Origin: Elysia crispata
Taxonomy: Eukaryota > Mollusca > Gastropoda > Plakobranchidae
Assembly (NCBI GenBank): GCA_033675545.1
Contig: JAWDGP010004927.1
Location: forward strand, 843,501 to 907,500
Length of the DNA: 64,000 nt
Direction of reading: 5' to 3'
The notes below the pieces were generated by a model. It had not been told where the DNA came from. It saw nothing but the letters and a program-made list of their open reading frames with translations, and did not search any database. A program made the translations under genes and the position numbers. Below are positions 38,901 through 53,900 of the stretch, piece after piece; the stretch's first letter is position 1, and each line of letters starts with the position of its first letter.

Positions 38901-41900
38901 AATAAAAAGATTGACATGTGAAAAATCAAGTAAAAATCATCGTACATTTAAACTGTGCCACTATAAACAGACTCTTAGTTTTGTGTTTGTTGATTACCCC
39001 ACCCCACCCCCCTTTTTGTTTTTAATGTAGCCTGTTTTGGCATTGATCTTTTCTCTTCAATATTGTCCTATTAGTTCAAATATCTGTTTTAGCATTAGGG
39101 TTCTTGCTAATAATTTTCCTCTCTGCCATTGATGTTGAGTTTTTTTCAGTTCGTTTCATTTTCAATAGAGAACTGGCAGTACAAAATTAATCTGGTTCTG
39201 ATGCTAGGCTTATCTTGCTGATGGATTCTGATGCAGTGTACTCTTGCTTAAGATCAGCACGTAAAATGTATCTCAATAACTAAGTCTAATATCCTTATTC
39301 AAGTCCGACAGCCCTGGAGGGATGGAGAGGGTGTGCATTGTTCAATCAACCAATCACACAACGGAGGAAGCAGATTTAGCCCACAAACACAATGAACCCA
39401 AAATATAAATCTAAGGAATAACGCTGCTTGTTCTAGGCTTAGCCACACAGTCTAGGAGAGCGGGATGAAAGAATTGTGTTCAATCAACCACTTAGAGAGG
39501 CAAATCTAAGCAATAAAAAACTTTTCTAGGCCACCCTACAACTGAGGAGAGATGGAATAGGCGAAGTGTTCAACCAACCAATCAGAGAGGAGACAGGTCT
39601 AGCACAATGCACGCAAAAATGTAATAAGCAATAACGTCAACTGTTTTACTTCTTGGCCTAGCCACACAGCTGGGGGATGGGGATTTGAAACAGGTGAGCA
39701 GTGTCCAATCAAACAATACAAAGGAGACATGTCTAGCCTACACACAATGCACGTCTATAGCCCAGCTCTTCACAACACCCCCCCCCCTCCCACCCACACT
39801 TTGTTGAACTTTTTGACGATGATGATTGTTGAGAACCAGGTAAGCTTGTGAGAAAGGGAGTTGATCCAGCAGCTTTGCTACTGCTAGGCCTTGACATGGA
39901 TTCAGCCAGCCTCCCGGGCTATGTAAAGACAACGCACATTGTCTAAAGCTTACTTACGGATGAGCCAGAGAAGAAAACTTGATTTTATTGGCTAAAAGAG
40001 GTGAAAACACGATTCTTTTGTTTCCATCACCCCCCAAAAGATCAACTAATCTAAAAACCGAGACATGTGCAAGAGCTTATATAAATACTTTAAGAAGAGG
40101 TGTGGAACCAACAAAAAAATTATCTTCAGTGAAAATCAACTTAAGGTGTCCACTGTATATATTCCTTTTCTAATACAGACAGGATATAAAGGTTGAGAAG
40201 ATTCAGTTGATTAAGTGCCAAAAAAAAATAGCATGGTAGTGAGCCAGTACTCAACCGTTGTGTTAACTGTTACAAATAGACATTTAATTTTTGCCTCAAT
40301 CATCACTAAATAATGAAGATTGATTGTTATTCAGATATGATTTCATGTTACTTTCTATCAAGAACAGTAATTTAAAAAATTATGTCAAGGATAAAAAGAG
40401 GGTTGCTGAGTGAGGGAAAAAAAATGAAAACAAAACTTTAAGTACAGTCTGTAAAATTCAACACTACATTATGTTTTTCTAAATGAGTCAGAATATGTCA
40501 AATAATGTAAATAACTCAATGGGATGTGAATTAAGAATCTAATATGACCTACCAAAATCTTCCTTTTATGTAGAATTGCAATATTACATTTTCTGAACAA
40601 GCAGTGTTTAATTTTCAATAAAAAAGCAAAATTAAGTGGTGTTTTTATAGTCTTTCAGCTTTGCCTGTAATTAAGTTAAATTTGAGATGATTTAGAGCTA
40701 TATGAATTTATCATACCTATCTGTCATCAAATCAGAGTTCCTGGGTTCAATAAACTCTGCATCCACCATGTTAAGATGAGCTGTAGGCTTCTTAAAAACT
40801 TCTATATCGTCAAATTCAGGAGATACGTTTTTGGCCATTTTTTTAGCTGCAGATTTTGGAATCTTGCGCTCTGGCTCATCATCACTATCATCAAAGCTGT
40901 CGTTGAACTTAACCTGAGTTAAAAAATTTGGGAAACAAAATTAAACACTTTACTATGTTGTAAACATCAGAGAAAGAGCTAAAGTTTGTCTAATTTATCA
41001 CAAAAGAAGTTACTAATAACTGTCTCTGGATTTAACAATCTTCGACATGGCTCCAGTGATCTTAAAGCTAGATCTGATTTTATCAATATTCCACGATCTT
41101 GGACCACACAAACCTTTTTGTTCTCCTCTGGTTCAGTTGGCGTAGCCTCATCCCGTTTTTTAATGAGGCTGTAAATGCTGGCTGTGTGACCCTTTCCCGA
41201 CTCAGTTTTCTGAGGAGCCATGACAGCTGGAGTGTTTCTCTTGGTCTCGTCAGCATCCATTCCCATCTTTGCCAGTTTAGAGTTGAAATCTGAAATAATA
41301 GGGAAAGCCTGATAACATTGAGATCTAGTGTTATAAGAATTTTTAACATACTACAGAAATGTTTTAATAAAAAATTAGTGTTTTTACTATTTTAATTGCT
41401 TGACCCCCATTTACTGAAGTGAAAGGGCCCATTGGTTTTGTCTTGATTCAGAGTCAATTATTAGCACCTAAATATTGATCAGATTTCTTAGTTTGCCTTT
41501 TTTTTTTTATTTTCTCTGGACTGAGCTTCTACAAGTTCAAATTCTTACTGGGCTTGTTCATCAAAACAGATTGTGATCCTCAGACTATTTAGCATTGTAA
41601 TGTGGGTGAGACCAGGGGTGCTAAGGAGTCAGATTATGGCCAGCCAAGCTTGAGTGCATACTGCAAAGGGGTGTTTGCAAATCGATCTTCCTTTCTTTTT
41701 TTTTTTTTTAAACTCCTTGAATTTAGATATAAATTTGTAGAACTTCCTAATTATGAAATGTTTCCATTTTATTTACAAAAAAGTCATTAAAAAAAAACCA
41801 ACAACAAACTTCTAGATTGTCATCTTGTCAAGACCAAAGTTTTTACTATTATTACTATTATCATATACAAAAATAAAAACAAGAATCAATGGCGCCACAA

Positions 41901-44900
41901 AAACAAATACATTTATAAGCAATGTCGGGACTCCCCAAGGAGATAGCCTTAGTCCAGTCCTTTTTATTGTCTATCTAGAACACGCTCTGAAGGAGGTCAG
42001 AACCACACTACCCAGACCAATAGTGAAATATGAAAAAGAAATTCCAAACGAGATAGCTTACGCAGACGACGTGGATTTTATCGGACAGGACTACGTTAAC
42101 ATCAACGAAATCCAAGAAACGCTACATAAGTACCAACTAAAAGTAAACACAGACAAAACAGAATTCACAGCTCTTTCAAAAAACGAGGAAGACTGGAAAA
42201 ACGCAAAGAAAGTGGGCTCACTCATTGGTGATCTCGAGGATTAGAAAGGAGAAAACAGCTCTCCACCGCAGCCCTCAACAAGCTTTACCTCGTGTGGATG
42301 AAAGAAAAACTCAAAACCACAACCAAAATACAACTTTATAAGTCCCTTGTGAAATCCATACTACTATACAACTGTAGCACATGGGCACTGACTCTCACCG
42401 AAGAAGAGAAAATAAACGCTTTCCACCGAAAACAACTGAAAAAGGTCCTAAACATTAAATTTCCAGTAAAAATCACAAATAAGTCACTGTATAAAAAATG
42501 CCAGGAAAAGCCCCTCTCGCTGCAAATTCTAAAAGCCCGGTGGAACCTCTTTGGGCATATTCTTCGTAGAGACAGCGACATCCCTGCCAACAGAGCAACA
42601 AGAGCCTACTTCATCCAATATGGCCACAAACTAAGAGGACGGCCGACAACAACTCTCCCAATCATACTGAACAGAGATCTAGGACTAATTGACCATTTTA
42701 GACTCCATTCAACCGATGATCTGGTCAAAATCACTGAGCTCGCAAAGGACAGGAAACAGTGGAGAGAACTCTCTGCGAGGATAGAGAAAGCTGCCGAAGC
42801 GTCACAGACAGTGAACTGGGATGCGACACGGCAATAAGTCAAGTAAGTCTATTATCATACATCCAAACAATTTAACCATAACGTTATACCAGTACAGTGT
42901 ATGTATTAAATATTCATATATAAAATTTACTCGGGTACACGATTTTGTGATTGTTCAATTTTTAATAGGAAAAATAACCAGTAAGCTTCTCAATGGTAAA
43001 CATATCAGATTTCTCCAAAGCTTTCTGTCTTAATTTGATAAATCACCCTCCCTTAATTAAGGGAGGGTGATTTTTCAACCTTCAAATGCTATTTATTCTA
43101 ATTCTCGATTGAAAGTAACTCATAATGCTTAGTTGCTAGAAAATTAGAAGCAGTGAGTGAATGCCTGCAAGGTACCCATAATTATTCAGAGATTTGCTTT
43201 TTGCTTGTTCAGTCAGAAATCAATCCACATTGACACCTTTCACTTCTCATTTCTACTCGATGATTGTTAAAAAGAAGTATGACCATAGAAAAATAAGATT
43301 TTCAGGTCATAACAATAATATCCTTTCTTTCAATTTATATCACGGCGTCGCATAAGCGCTACTTTAGTTGCCCAGGCCCACACGGTGTCAATGACCTGAC
43401 CCCTCGACCTAGTTGTCAACTAAGGTAGACTCGGGCGGCTCTGTGCCTGCACGGCATTTTATGTTTTTTTCGACATTTGACTGTAATTTCTAACCACAAT
43501 AATGATAATCATGTTTTATTTTAAAGTTTGCATTGAAAAATAAATAAAACAGGCTATAGACACAAGCAAGAACGAAAACTCTAACTCAAATACTTTTTTT
43601 GTTACATGGCCATAAAAAGTACATTTATTGTAGTATATTAGAAAACAATAGAGTGATTTTTAGAAGGTCGTAACAACTAAACGGAACGTGGAATTTTTTT
43701 AAAATTTCACATATAGAATTTATCAGTTTTGAATAAACTACTCACGAAATTTTTTTATGTTAGATGGAATACTTTTTGCAGGAGACGGATTTTTTGTACA
43801 TGTCTCTGTCTTGAGCGAGCTTTATATTACTCAGCTATATATAGAAATAAAGAAAGCAGTCAAGGAACGTTAGAGGCTGAGACAGACGAAGCTAGATCTA
43901 AGGATCTAAAGATGCAAGTGACTGCAAATAAAGAAATAATTAGTATAGAAATGTCAACCACAAACCTAGATTTAGCTCGAGACCGACAAATAAGAAGAAA
44001 GACGTGGAAACATTATAACAGATGGAATGAACAGGGATCGAACCTGCGCCTCGATGCGGCACCCGTCGCCTTGCCGAGACAAAAGCAGGCACTTAACCAC
44101 TGAGCTATCCGCATCTACAAAAAATAGATGCTTCAGAGACAGTGACTTTCATGCTGGCTTGAATAGACTAAGAAGTTGAATCGCTAAGAACTATCAAGTC
44201 CATTTAGAACATAAAAAAACTAGCCTCTAACGGATCTTAGAAAGATGCACATTTGACTGAAACCGAAAGACATAAATGAATATAGAATTAAAGAAAGCAG
44301 TCACAGAACGTTTGAGGCTGAGGCAGACGAAGCTAGATCTAAGGATTTTAAGATGCAAGTGAATGCAAATAAAGAAATAATTAGTGTAGGAAAATCAACC
44401 ACAAACCTAGATCTAGCTCGAGATTCTTCTGTAAGTTGTCATGTAATTGTCTATTAATGTTTGAAAATCTGGTAAAGAGCTGTCATCTATAGGTGCTGTG
44501 TGGTATATAAACTTGTGAATTGTCCTGAATGCGCCATTGAGATCGTTAAAAATTATCTGTATTGTATGTGCTTTGTCTATACGGAATAGATTGTTTGGTA
44601 AGGGTTTGTGTTTGCTTGATGATTGTTTCTGTAAGATCTGTGTAAACGTTCTTTTTCTGTTTAGGTGTTATAGCACAAAGTCTGCCTCAAATTCTGCACA
44701 AATCGTTTATACGACGTGTGTGTGATTCAATTATAATCAGTAGAATGTTCCATATTTTGATTGACTCAACTCAGGATAATTATCTAGAACTGAATGGGAA
44801 GGAATAGAATGATGAAAACGAGCATAGACCCGCTTTGAACCCATCTAACGCAACAAAACTTAAATCATTTTAATCTAGGGTTTCCGTTGTTTCAGATAAG

Positions 44901-47900
44901 TATTGAAAAGTGATAATCTAGCGTGTACTTTTTAATTAATTAGCAATTAAACATAATAGGAGCGAATTCCAGGTAAAATTTTAGATAAAAACATGGACTA
45001 TGAAAACGCAGTAACCACACTCACAAATATGATGATAGAAATATCAAAGAAACACCGGGTTTCAAATTAGATTTAGAACAAACTGTTTAAAGTTGAACGA
45101 TGTCTGTACTATGAGTAGTTCTGAAGATATTGTAAGTTAAAAAAAGGAATTTTCTATTTTATTACATAAAATTCAGCAGATTTATGCACTGGCTTGTGCA
45201 GACAGCGATTATCTGCGGTCATGGGCGGGCCTGACCCTGACAGTGATTGATGACGTTACCTGAGCCCGGCCCGCTATAACAATACTTGAGTCGCCTAAGT
45301 TCAAACTAGCTTTCGGGCATATCCCCCCATTGTTCAGAACTAAAATGCAGCTTTTAGGGCGAAATTCTACGCTGTGATATACTCTACCTGCTCTAGCCTT
45401 TTCTCTCCCAGCTTCTCGTCGATGACTTGAAGAAGGTGTTGGTATTTTAACATCTGGTTTATCCTTGCCAGGAGTTAAGGCTTCTACTCTGGGTGCTTGC
45501 TCTTGCATTTGTTCAGATGGCGGCTACAAAACAAAGGAAAAAACCCAAAATTCTCCAATAACATAAAGATCGCTATTACATACACAAAATAACATGATCT
45601 TTGATTGAAGCTGCAATACACTTAGTAATCAATTCCTTTAGAAAAGAAGATACCTGAAGATTATATCAACCACACCTATATGGCCTGAATGGACCATTAT
45701 GTGTACCTACATCGCATTTTCACCTTCACATTCTGGTTGTCTACTTTATTCCTTATAACTACCGGAAATCTCGTGTAAACCTAATTTATGTTTAGAGGAC
45801 ACTTCAAACTTTGTATTTATTATTTTACTTTTGTTTTCAGTCTTGCTTTGAAAAAAGGCTGTTTTTGCCTGCAATTTCAAGGCTGAGTTAGAATGGATGA
45901 TCTCTTGAATCTTTTCAGAAATTATTACGGTTTATCTACTTGGTTATCCCTACAAAAGTTTGAAAATAATGACCATTTCCCACTTGAGATTGGGAGTCGC
46001 ATTGTGATGTTGAGATGACAGTGAAAAAATTAAGTGGTTGAAAATTTAAAGAGTTGAAAAAAAAAAAAAACAAGGAATATAACAAAATAGTATTAGTATA
46101 GAAACAAAGTAAATACAAGCCAGAAAATAAACATTTTGCTTTGACAGTACTTTTTATATCTGCCTTCCAGAAAATTCATCAACTCTTAATAACCTTGTCT
46201 CCGTTACAATCCATTTCATTGGATTACAACATCTTAAAAATCTAGTATAGAACAAATGTAAAATCATGACAGTTAAATCCTTGAGCTTCTCTTACCACAG
46301 CCTCATCACTAGAAGATGCATTGTCTCGGAGAATGCCATTCTTAAACCTGTTTGAAAGAGCAGCCAGCTCTGCTGCCCGAGCTGCTCGACTTTGGGCTGC
46401 CATCTGGCTGCAGGTGGTAACACTTTCTTGGCATTGCTCCACAAGCAACTGCTGTACCCCCTTGGTCCCTGCGCTAACCTTCAGCATGCAAAATTAGTGG
46501 AAGTTACTTATTAGTGGATTAAAACTTGTCAGAGGCTCTTTGGTTAAATTCTAATTCTTCAGTGAGGAGTGTCCCAAATGCCTACTTTTTGTGTTGTCTC
46601 ACGCACACACACAAAAAAACCCTGCCCATCCCAATGTAGTCTTTCATAACAGTCCTTTATGTTATAGGGTATAAAACAAAAATACATAAGTCAATATTAG
46701 CTGACTCAAGACAAGTTAGTTAAAATTTAAGATTTACTTTAAGGAAATTATGATACTGCAAGAAATTCTTAAACATCATAGAGTTAAAATTCTGGAGATG
46801 CCATACAGGTTAAAGGAAGTAAGGGTGTCAAACAAGAATGAAACTTCTGAATGACAAAAATTAAAAATAACATACGAGTCTTTTTAAAAGTGAATAATTC
46901 AAATAAAAATAAAAAGTTAGTAGTTCAATTTGTGAATAAAAACTCAGGATATACGCTAGGAACAAAATACATGAAAGGTATCTGATCTTCGGAGTAGTGC
47001 CATAGGTTAATGACAGAGATAAATCCTTTCTAAGGGGTCACAAAATTCAGTGATTGCTTCCACTGAAAACCACTAATTCCACCCTTAGTAAAAATTCAAT
47101 GTTCAGTTAATACATAAAACAGCGATTCAGACATTATTAAGCTTGAGAAAAGGCACATACTTTTTGTTAAAATGTCTCTAGCATTTTTACTTTATTTAAA
47201 CTCAATTTGAACAAGTTTACTTTTACATGTGTTATTCATAAAACTGACTCCCCCTATCCCCCTAAAAACAAAAATAAAATCACCACATTTTTAAAGATTT
47301 CCACCTAATATGCTGGCAAACTGAACAAAACTCCCAAAATCAAATCCATAACCTCACTTTAGCAACACCGCCGATATTGAATACCTTATTGGGTGAATGC
47401 GTTACAGCTCTATTTGGTGAGCCCATGATTGCAGTTGATTTCACTGGGGAACGATTTGAATACTGAAGTCCAGTCCTGCGAGACACTTCAGCAGCCTTTT
47501 CCTCGATTGATTCCTTGAAGCTTTTGCTTGGTACAACAGCTTTTCCATGTGATACAGGTGGAGGGGGAGGGTTCTGGAAATCAAGTGCATAACATGAAAA
47601 CTTCAGTGAGAGTTACATCAACAACAGAGTAAAAGCTCAAATCACTTATCAACTTGTAAATTTTGGCAGTCAGCCCAACATCAAAACAATGGTAAATCTA
47701 TCTTTCCAGCCACAGGCCTGCTCATGTCAGCTTTTTGTTGCACAACACACTTTCTAAGTTCACCAAAAATGCTGCTTTTCATTGCTCGAAACAATCTTAA
47801 AAAACCCCATGTGGGATAATTGCACTTTAAAGACAAGAAAAAATGCAAACTGATTTGATTCTGTGTAGCAATTAATTTTTTTAAAAAAATAAACAGGCAG

Positions 47901-50900
47901 GATAGAGATGATTTAGTTAGATTCCCAGCCTGAAGCAAAGTGTTTGAAAGCTCAGTTAAAATGCAAAAGCGAAAACAAAAAATTAGAATAGTAAATTGAA
48001 AGAAATAATAAATATTGACGGAAACCCAAACTGCATAACATAAAAATTTATAGAGACCATACTTTCTAGAGGCTTGAACTTAAGAAAATATGCTCAACTT
48101 TTACTGGATTGAAGCAAAGAGGTAACAATGTACGAAACTTGCAAGCATTCAAACATTACCGCAGGCACCACTGATGTCACAGCCATAGGTGCAGAGGCTG
48201 ATTTGGGAGCTACTCGAGGAACACTTGCAGTAGATTTTGGGGTGAAAACAGATGCTGATTTTGGCTTGCTGCCCCCAAAAGGAGTCACTTGAGCAGGATC
48301 CACTTTTTTCACATCACAGACCTGGTTTTCAGTAAAATAAAGACAACACAACTCACAAGAAATATGATTATTTAAGTATAATTCTTTTTCTCTATATGAT
48401 TCACAAATCTAGTGTTATTGCTCAAACCTTATGCTTCTAATTCAAGGCATGGCTAACTCACCTTCCAAATATCAGGTTCGCTTTTTCCAAGTGATACATG
48501 TAATACAAAATTTAAGATCTTTTTTTTTTAAAACTGAATACTGCAGGTCTTAAAAAGCGAAATAAGTTTCAGTGATATGTAAACCTACTGTTTTAACCTC
48601 AGACATTGAAGAATTTTATGATGAAGGCCACTTTCTCCTCCCTACATTTGTTTTCAAAACATTCAAATCAGATTTGAAGCTTATTCGTTTTATACAAGCC
48701 TTACAACACTGTTACCTCCAGCTATTATGCTAACTAAAACTGAAGTCTAGAAACAAAGGGAAAAAAAACCCACTTTGTTAGCAGAAGTCATGTCTTCCCA
48801 GGCTGACATACGGGCATTGACGGAGTAAGCTGTTGGCTCATCCTGTTGCTTCCTGGTCAGCTTCTCTTGCATCTGAGACATACGTTGTGCCACTGGCAGC
48901 TCAGAAGGATCCTGCACTTTTGAAGTGCTGGCAGACACAGAGGCGACAGTGGAAGCCGGCGTAGAGGCAGACAGACTGGACACAGGTATCTATACAAAAA
49001 AAGAACACAAAATAAAAGATATTGGTTACATTTTTTTTTGGTAAAGGCGGTTGGGTGATGGATTCACCTGCGACATATGATAGGACTAAACCTTTTCCTC
49101 TTTGAATAGAGAAATAATTAGATTAACATTCACATTTACTTAGACAAAGGTTATAGAAATAACAGGTTAAATTTGGTTATAAACAGAGAATTATCACTTC
49201 TGAAAATTAATTTTTGAGGAACATTAAAGATTTGAATAGAAATTATCCTTTTTAAGTATTTTAAATATAGGAAAAAGTTTTTTTTTGCAAACTCAAAACA
49301 GGTAAAAATGAGTTAGGCATTTATCGAATGAGCATGATGATATGTAAAATGTCACTGCAAGCTGTTAAGATGGAAGAAAAAAAAAGCCTTTAAAAACCAC
49401 CTCTTCATTGCAAATGTCAAAACAGTAAACTAGAAGCAAACACACTGAAATAAAAGGATTTAAGGTGGGTTAGGAGTGACTGTCTTGCTTCAAATAACAA
49501 TTATTACGATATGTGTGAGCTCACCGGGAAAACCCTTAGGATGTCACTAGGTCTAATTTTACGCTAGACCTACTTTAAGTCCAAATTTGAAAATGGAAAT
49601 TTAATTTCTTCATTCATTTATCTTTTAATTCCACTTAAATTTGATTTGTTTCTGAAATATCTAACCTTTTGAATGACAATTTTGTAAAACCACTTCAGAT
49701 CAGATTTGTGGTGTTGATAGTTCCAGTGAAAAAAGTATGTTCAACTTTGAAGACTATTTCCTCAAAACACCACTTTCTCAAATGGGTAATTTTAAAACAC
49801 AACTTTTGATCTACAAGATATAACCTTCAAATAAAAAGCAAAATGCTCAAGATTGTTTGCAGAATCTAAAACTGTGCTAATCTAATTTTTAAAAAAAAAA
49901 TTTGGACTCATGTGAAGGGTTTTCCCATGTTCCCACAAATATCATAAATAATATGCAAACAAATATATACTACGCCACAGATAGATCTCATTTTTGCATG
50001 GATGAAAATGTGACTAGAAAAGTCTTTGGTAAAACATAGTTGATTGACATACACGTTAAAGTGTATTTTCAAATATTCAGATCTAATTTTGCAAAGTATT
50101 CACACTAAAAGCATTAGGACGTCTACATTCAGAACATTTATATTTGCTCTTTGCATTTTAATTCTGACCTTAATTACCAAGAAATTTAAACAGGCATTAA
50201 AGGGTTAGTCTTTTAGGACAAAAGTTCATCACAGTTTTTATCTTTTCTAATTTACAAACTAATAGGAAAAAAAGGGGTAGAAACACTAATAATACCTATA
50301 CTTCAGATGTGACAAGTATACAGGCAAAAACTAAAATTTCATTAATTTGAATTAATCAAATCCATAATACTTATGAATCAAGTCTAAGATTGCTAGAACA
50401 AAACTACCAGTTTATTAAAAAAAATAATATCATCACTGTTATGAAATAGAGCATATATAAAGGATATAACTCAAAATTTAAGACTAAGAGATCAACATTG
50501 CAAATAATATCTAACAATAAAAATGCACTTATCATTGTGCAAAACTTAAAAAAAACTCTGTCAGTCTTTGACTCAATAAAATCCATCTCACATTATCTTC
50601 TTATTTCACAAAACCAATAATCTTCAGTTTTACAGCTGTATCTAGTTAAGCACTACACTTATATAACCAGTTTTTTCCTTTATAACATAAGAAAATAAAA
50701 AACCCTGCTATATTCCTTATGTAAATCATTGGCATGGGTGGTAGACATGACAATGGAGTTATTGAAAATCCCTTTTTATACATATAATTATAAAGCGTAC
50801 AAAGCTAAGACCTATTACAAAAATTTTATTAGTAGTTATTACAACAGAGAAACATGCAACATGTGAAGAAAAGTCAAGCCGCAAGCAAAGCTGATGTGTT

Positions 50901-53900
50901 TGGGGTAAAAAAGCACAGGCAGATTCATGCAGTACAAGCCACTGGGTTAATTTTTTTAGCCACAAGGCAGTATTAGGGGATTGAAAGAAAGAGAACAAAA
51001 AAGAACCTGTTTGGGTGTTCTTGGTACAGGCACAGAACCAGCCAGGCCAAGCCTAGGTGTGTTCTGTGATGTTTTCTGTTCAAAATTTGCCAATTTTGCA
51101 GACACAGGTTGCCTTGAGGGTTCCGGCGATTCCAGCTTTTTGCTCCATGCTGCAAACCTCTGTGAGACGGGTTTGAGGGTCGGTTCCTCCAATGTCTTGT
51201 TGAGGTCATTGCCTGGTGGCGTCTCCAGCAATCCTGGGGCATTCACTGGTGTGTTATTAGGTGTGTGGAGCAGGCACTCAGAAATATTGTTTGTGTTTTT
51301 ACTTGTTGCAGCTGTCTTGGAATAGGCTTTGGGTGATGCTAAACTTGGTGTCACTGATTTGATCACAGCCTTAGATGGAGACACAGCATTGTCCATGTAA
51401 GTTGTGCTGAACGGTTTAGGGGAGCGATTCCAATCAACCTTTGAACAAAGTTAGGCACAAGGTACAAATACAGTTCAAAAGCAAACTTCATCTGTATGGA
51501 TGTAGCAAAGATTAAAGAAATATCCTCAACAGGGACCTTTAGTAAGTGTTTGCCCAAATAACTTGGTGTGCAGTTAATAGAATTTGAAAAGTGGGTTTTG
51601 AAATATTCATTAACTTTGTGTAAAAAGACAAAGATAATAATAGCTGGAAATAAAACTAATTTTACAATTTTCTTGGTGTGGTAGAAAAAAACTAAACCAG
51701 GGTCTGTATGCAACCAGCTTAATCTTAGCATGAACTAAGTAACGCTTAGTCAAAGTAACAACTGATTTTAAGTCACTGCTATGCAAGCAGGTCTGCAATA
51801 TCCATGCACCTGTTATTACTTGACACAAAATGGGCATTTGCTGCTGTCCCAGCAGGATCCAAAAAATCCTAGCACTCTACAAACATACACAACTTTATCA
51901 ATGCTTCTTTAAAATATGTTTTGGACCTGTCAGGATGTACTATTTCAAATAGAGGTCAAATGTCACTTTTAAATCTCAACTCAGATATATTATATAGTTT
52001 TTAATCCATAATAAAGTCAGACTTAGATCTACACACAGTTTAAGATCTTGATCTAGCTTTAACATTAGCAATTTTACAAGACACATATTTCTAATTATTT
52101 ACTAAAGATGCAATCTAAAAATCGAACATAACCAATTTGAAAACCAAATCGACACGTTCTACCGTTTAATTCATGGGCATGGAAAAGAAGTGTGATGCAC
52201 TACTTGGCTAGTTTTTCACTGACTGACAGTAGATTAGGATTTTTTTAACCAAAAAGGTAAGTTTGACTTAGTTTTTGAAACTACAAGTTGCATAAAATGC
52301 AATAAGTCAGAGCTACATATATTAAAATTTAATAAGTCAATTTTGATTTACATACATGCTCAGTGTGATCAAATTAATCAGAGAGATGCTTTCAGTTACA
52401 TTTTGTTGTTGATTTTCAGTGTCACATGTGGAGAGCTAAAATTCAAAGTTTAATAAATTAAACCGTATATTTTTATATCACCAAGGTTAGATAGTGGTTT
52501 TCTAAATAGAATGAGTGTGGAAAAAAAAAGATAAGTTAGCAACCTAATTAGGTTAAAAAGTAAATGATGCATACCCAATGCTTGCTCTAAGGTTCAAAGT
52601 TTTTTTGAGAAAGTGTTTTTCCAGTCATACTTAAATCTTGTTGACGTAAGGAAAATAAAGTTTTAGAAAATAAAATGAATATTATATCTATCAAAATCCT
52701 ATCGAAGTTGATTTTTCTGGAAAGATTATTTCAAGATACCGCCCAGATTCAATTCAAAATATGGAGGGACTAGTGGACATCCGACCAGTGATCACTATAG
52801 AAAGTGTGCTGGCTAAGTTAGATAGAATCTGCATTTATTGTTTACATGAACTTCTGTGATTCATACAGACATAAAAAGATGAGAGCATCTTAATTTATAC
52901 TAGGCTATATTTCACTGACAGGTGTAAATCATTATCACTGAAATTTTGTTGGAAAAAATACAAATCAAACTTTACTTTAAACTACAATTGATGTTACATT
53001 AATTCAAAATGTGCCAAAAACCAGTCTGTGAAGTCATAGTATCAAACAAAAACTGCTCAAATGTGCTGCAAATCAGTTTTAAAAAATTATTTTTGGGGCA
53101 TGATCCTGCTCATGTTTCTGTATTAATTCAAAACATAATGTATGCAGATATCCCCTACCCACTTTTCCTGCAAAACATAAAACATGTCAAGAAAGAAATG
53201 AACTAGCATCGCAGTCAAAGAAATATTTACTAGTTCAATGCCCTCATAGAGATAATGTCAGAATGACACCTACAAATTCATGCTGCGCCTCGAAGCAATT
53301 TAAGTTTTAGCCAGAAAAACTTTAACCAAGTGTTACTTCTTTCCACAAAATCAAAATACATTATTCATTTGACACTATGTATGTGATTTATGAATAATAT
53401 CACTTCTTATCAGGCTGGATAAAAAAAATGGTGCTTTCAAGGTCTCTCTGTCGCTTCTACTCTTTCTCATTTTATTACTAACATTTCCTGACAAAACAAT
53501 TATTGGTCAAAAATCACATAGTCGGGACCCATTCTGAAACTTTCAATCAAAGAAATAAAAAAAACATTTGGCAGGCATTTTACAAAGAATGCCAGAACAA
53601 TTCCTTTCAAAAAGCCACTTGGCCAACACCAAATACCATTTATGGATTTAATTAGGAAGAGCAGGCAGGTCTAAAATTTGATGTAACAATGATAAACCAC
53701 AGAAGCCTGAATGAGTAAAAAACATAAAATGTTAAGTTAATGTTGTTGCAGAGGTAAAAACATAATCATAATTTATCTTTGATTTTATAGAGTTATATGA
53801 GTTGGTAGTGGTTCATATTGAAGGACAAAAAGGCATTTGAAAGTGGTGAGATTCAAAACCTAATTTTAACTTAAATTTCTGTAAACAAATAGTGAAGATC

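Noticed and set aside
40130-40157. GGTGTCCACTGTA as the end of a pogo-like element
   Set aside because: No matching start was found upstream within a reasonable distance.
43729-44103. 124-codon plus-strand frame
   Set aside because: It spans the 143-bp repeat and the antisense of the tRNA-like SINE; there is no domain and its span is explained by repeats.
44022-44116. Functional tRNA gene
   Set aside because: Perfect A and B boxes, but the D-stem is imperfect, spacing is too long and the anticodon arm is unclear; a SINE head fits better.
50981-51325. 114-codon plus-strand frame
   Set aside because: It is antisense shadow of anillin exon 6.
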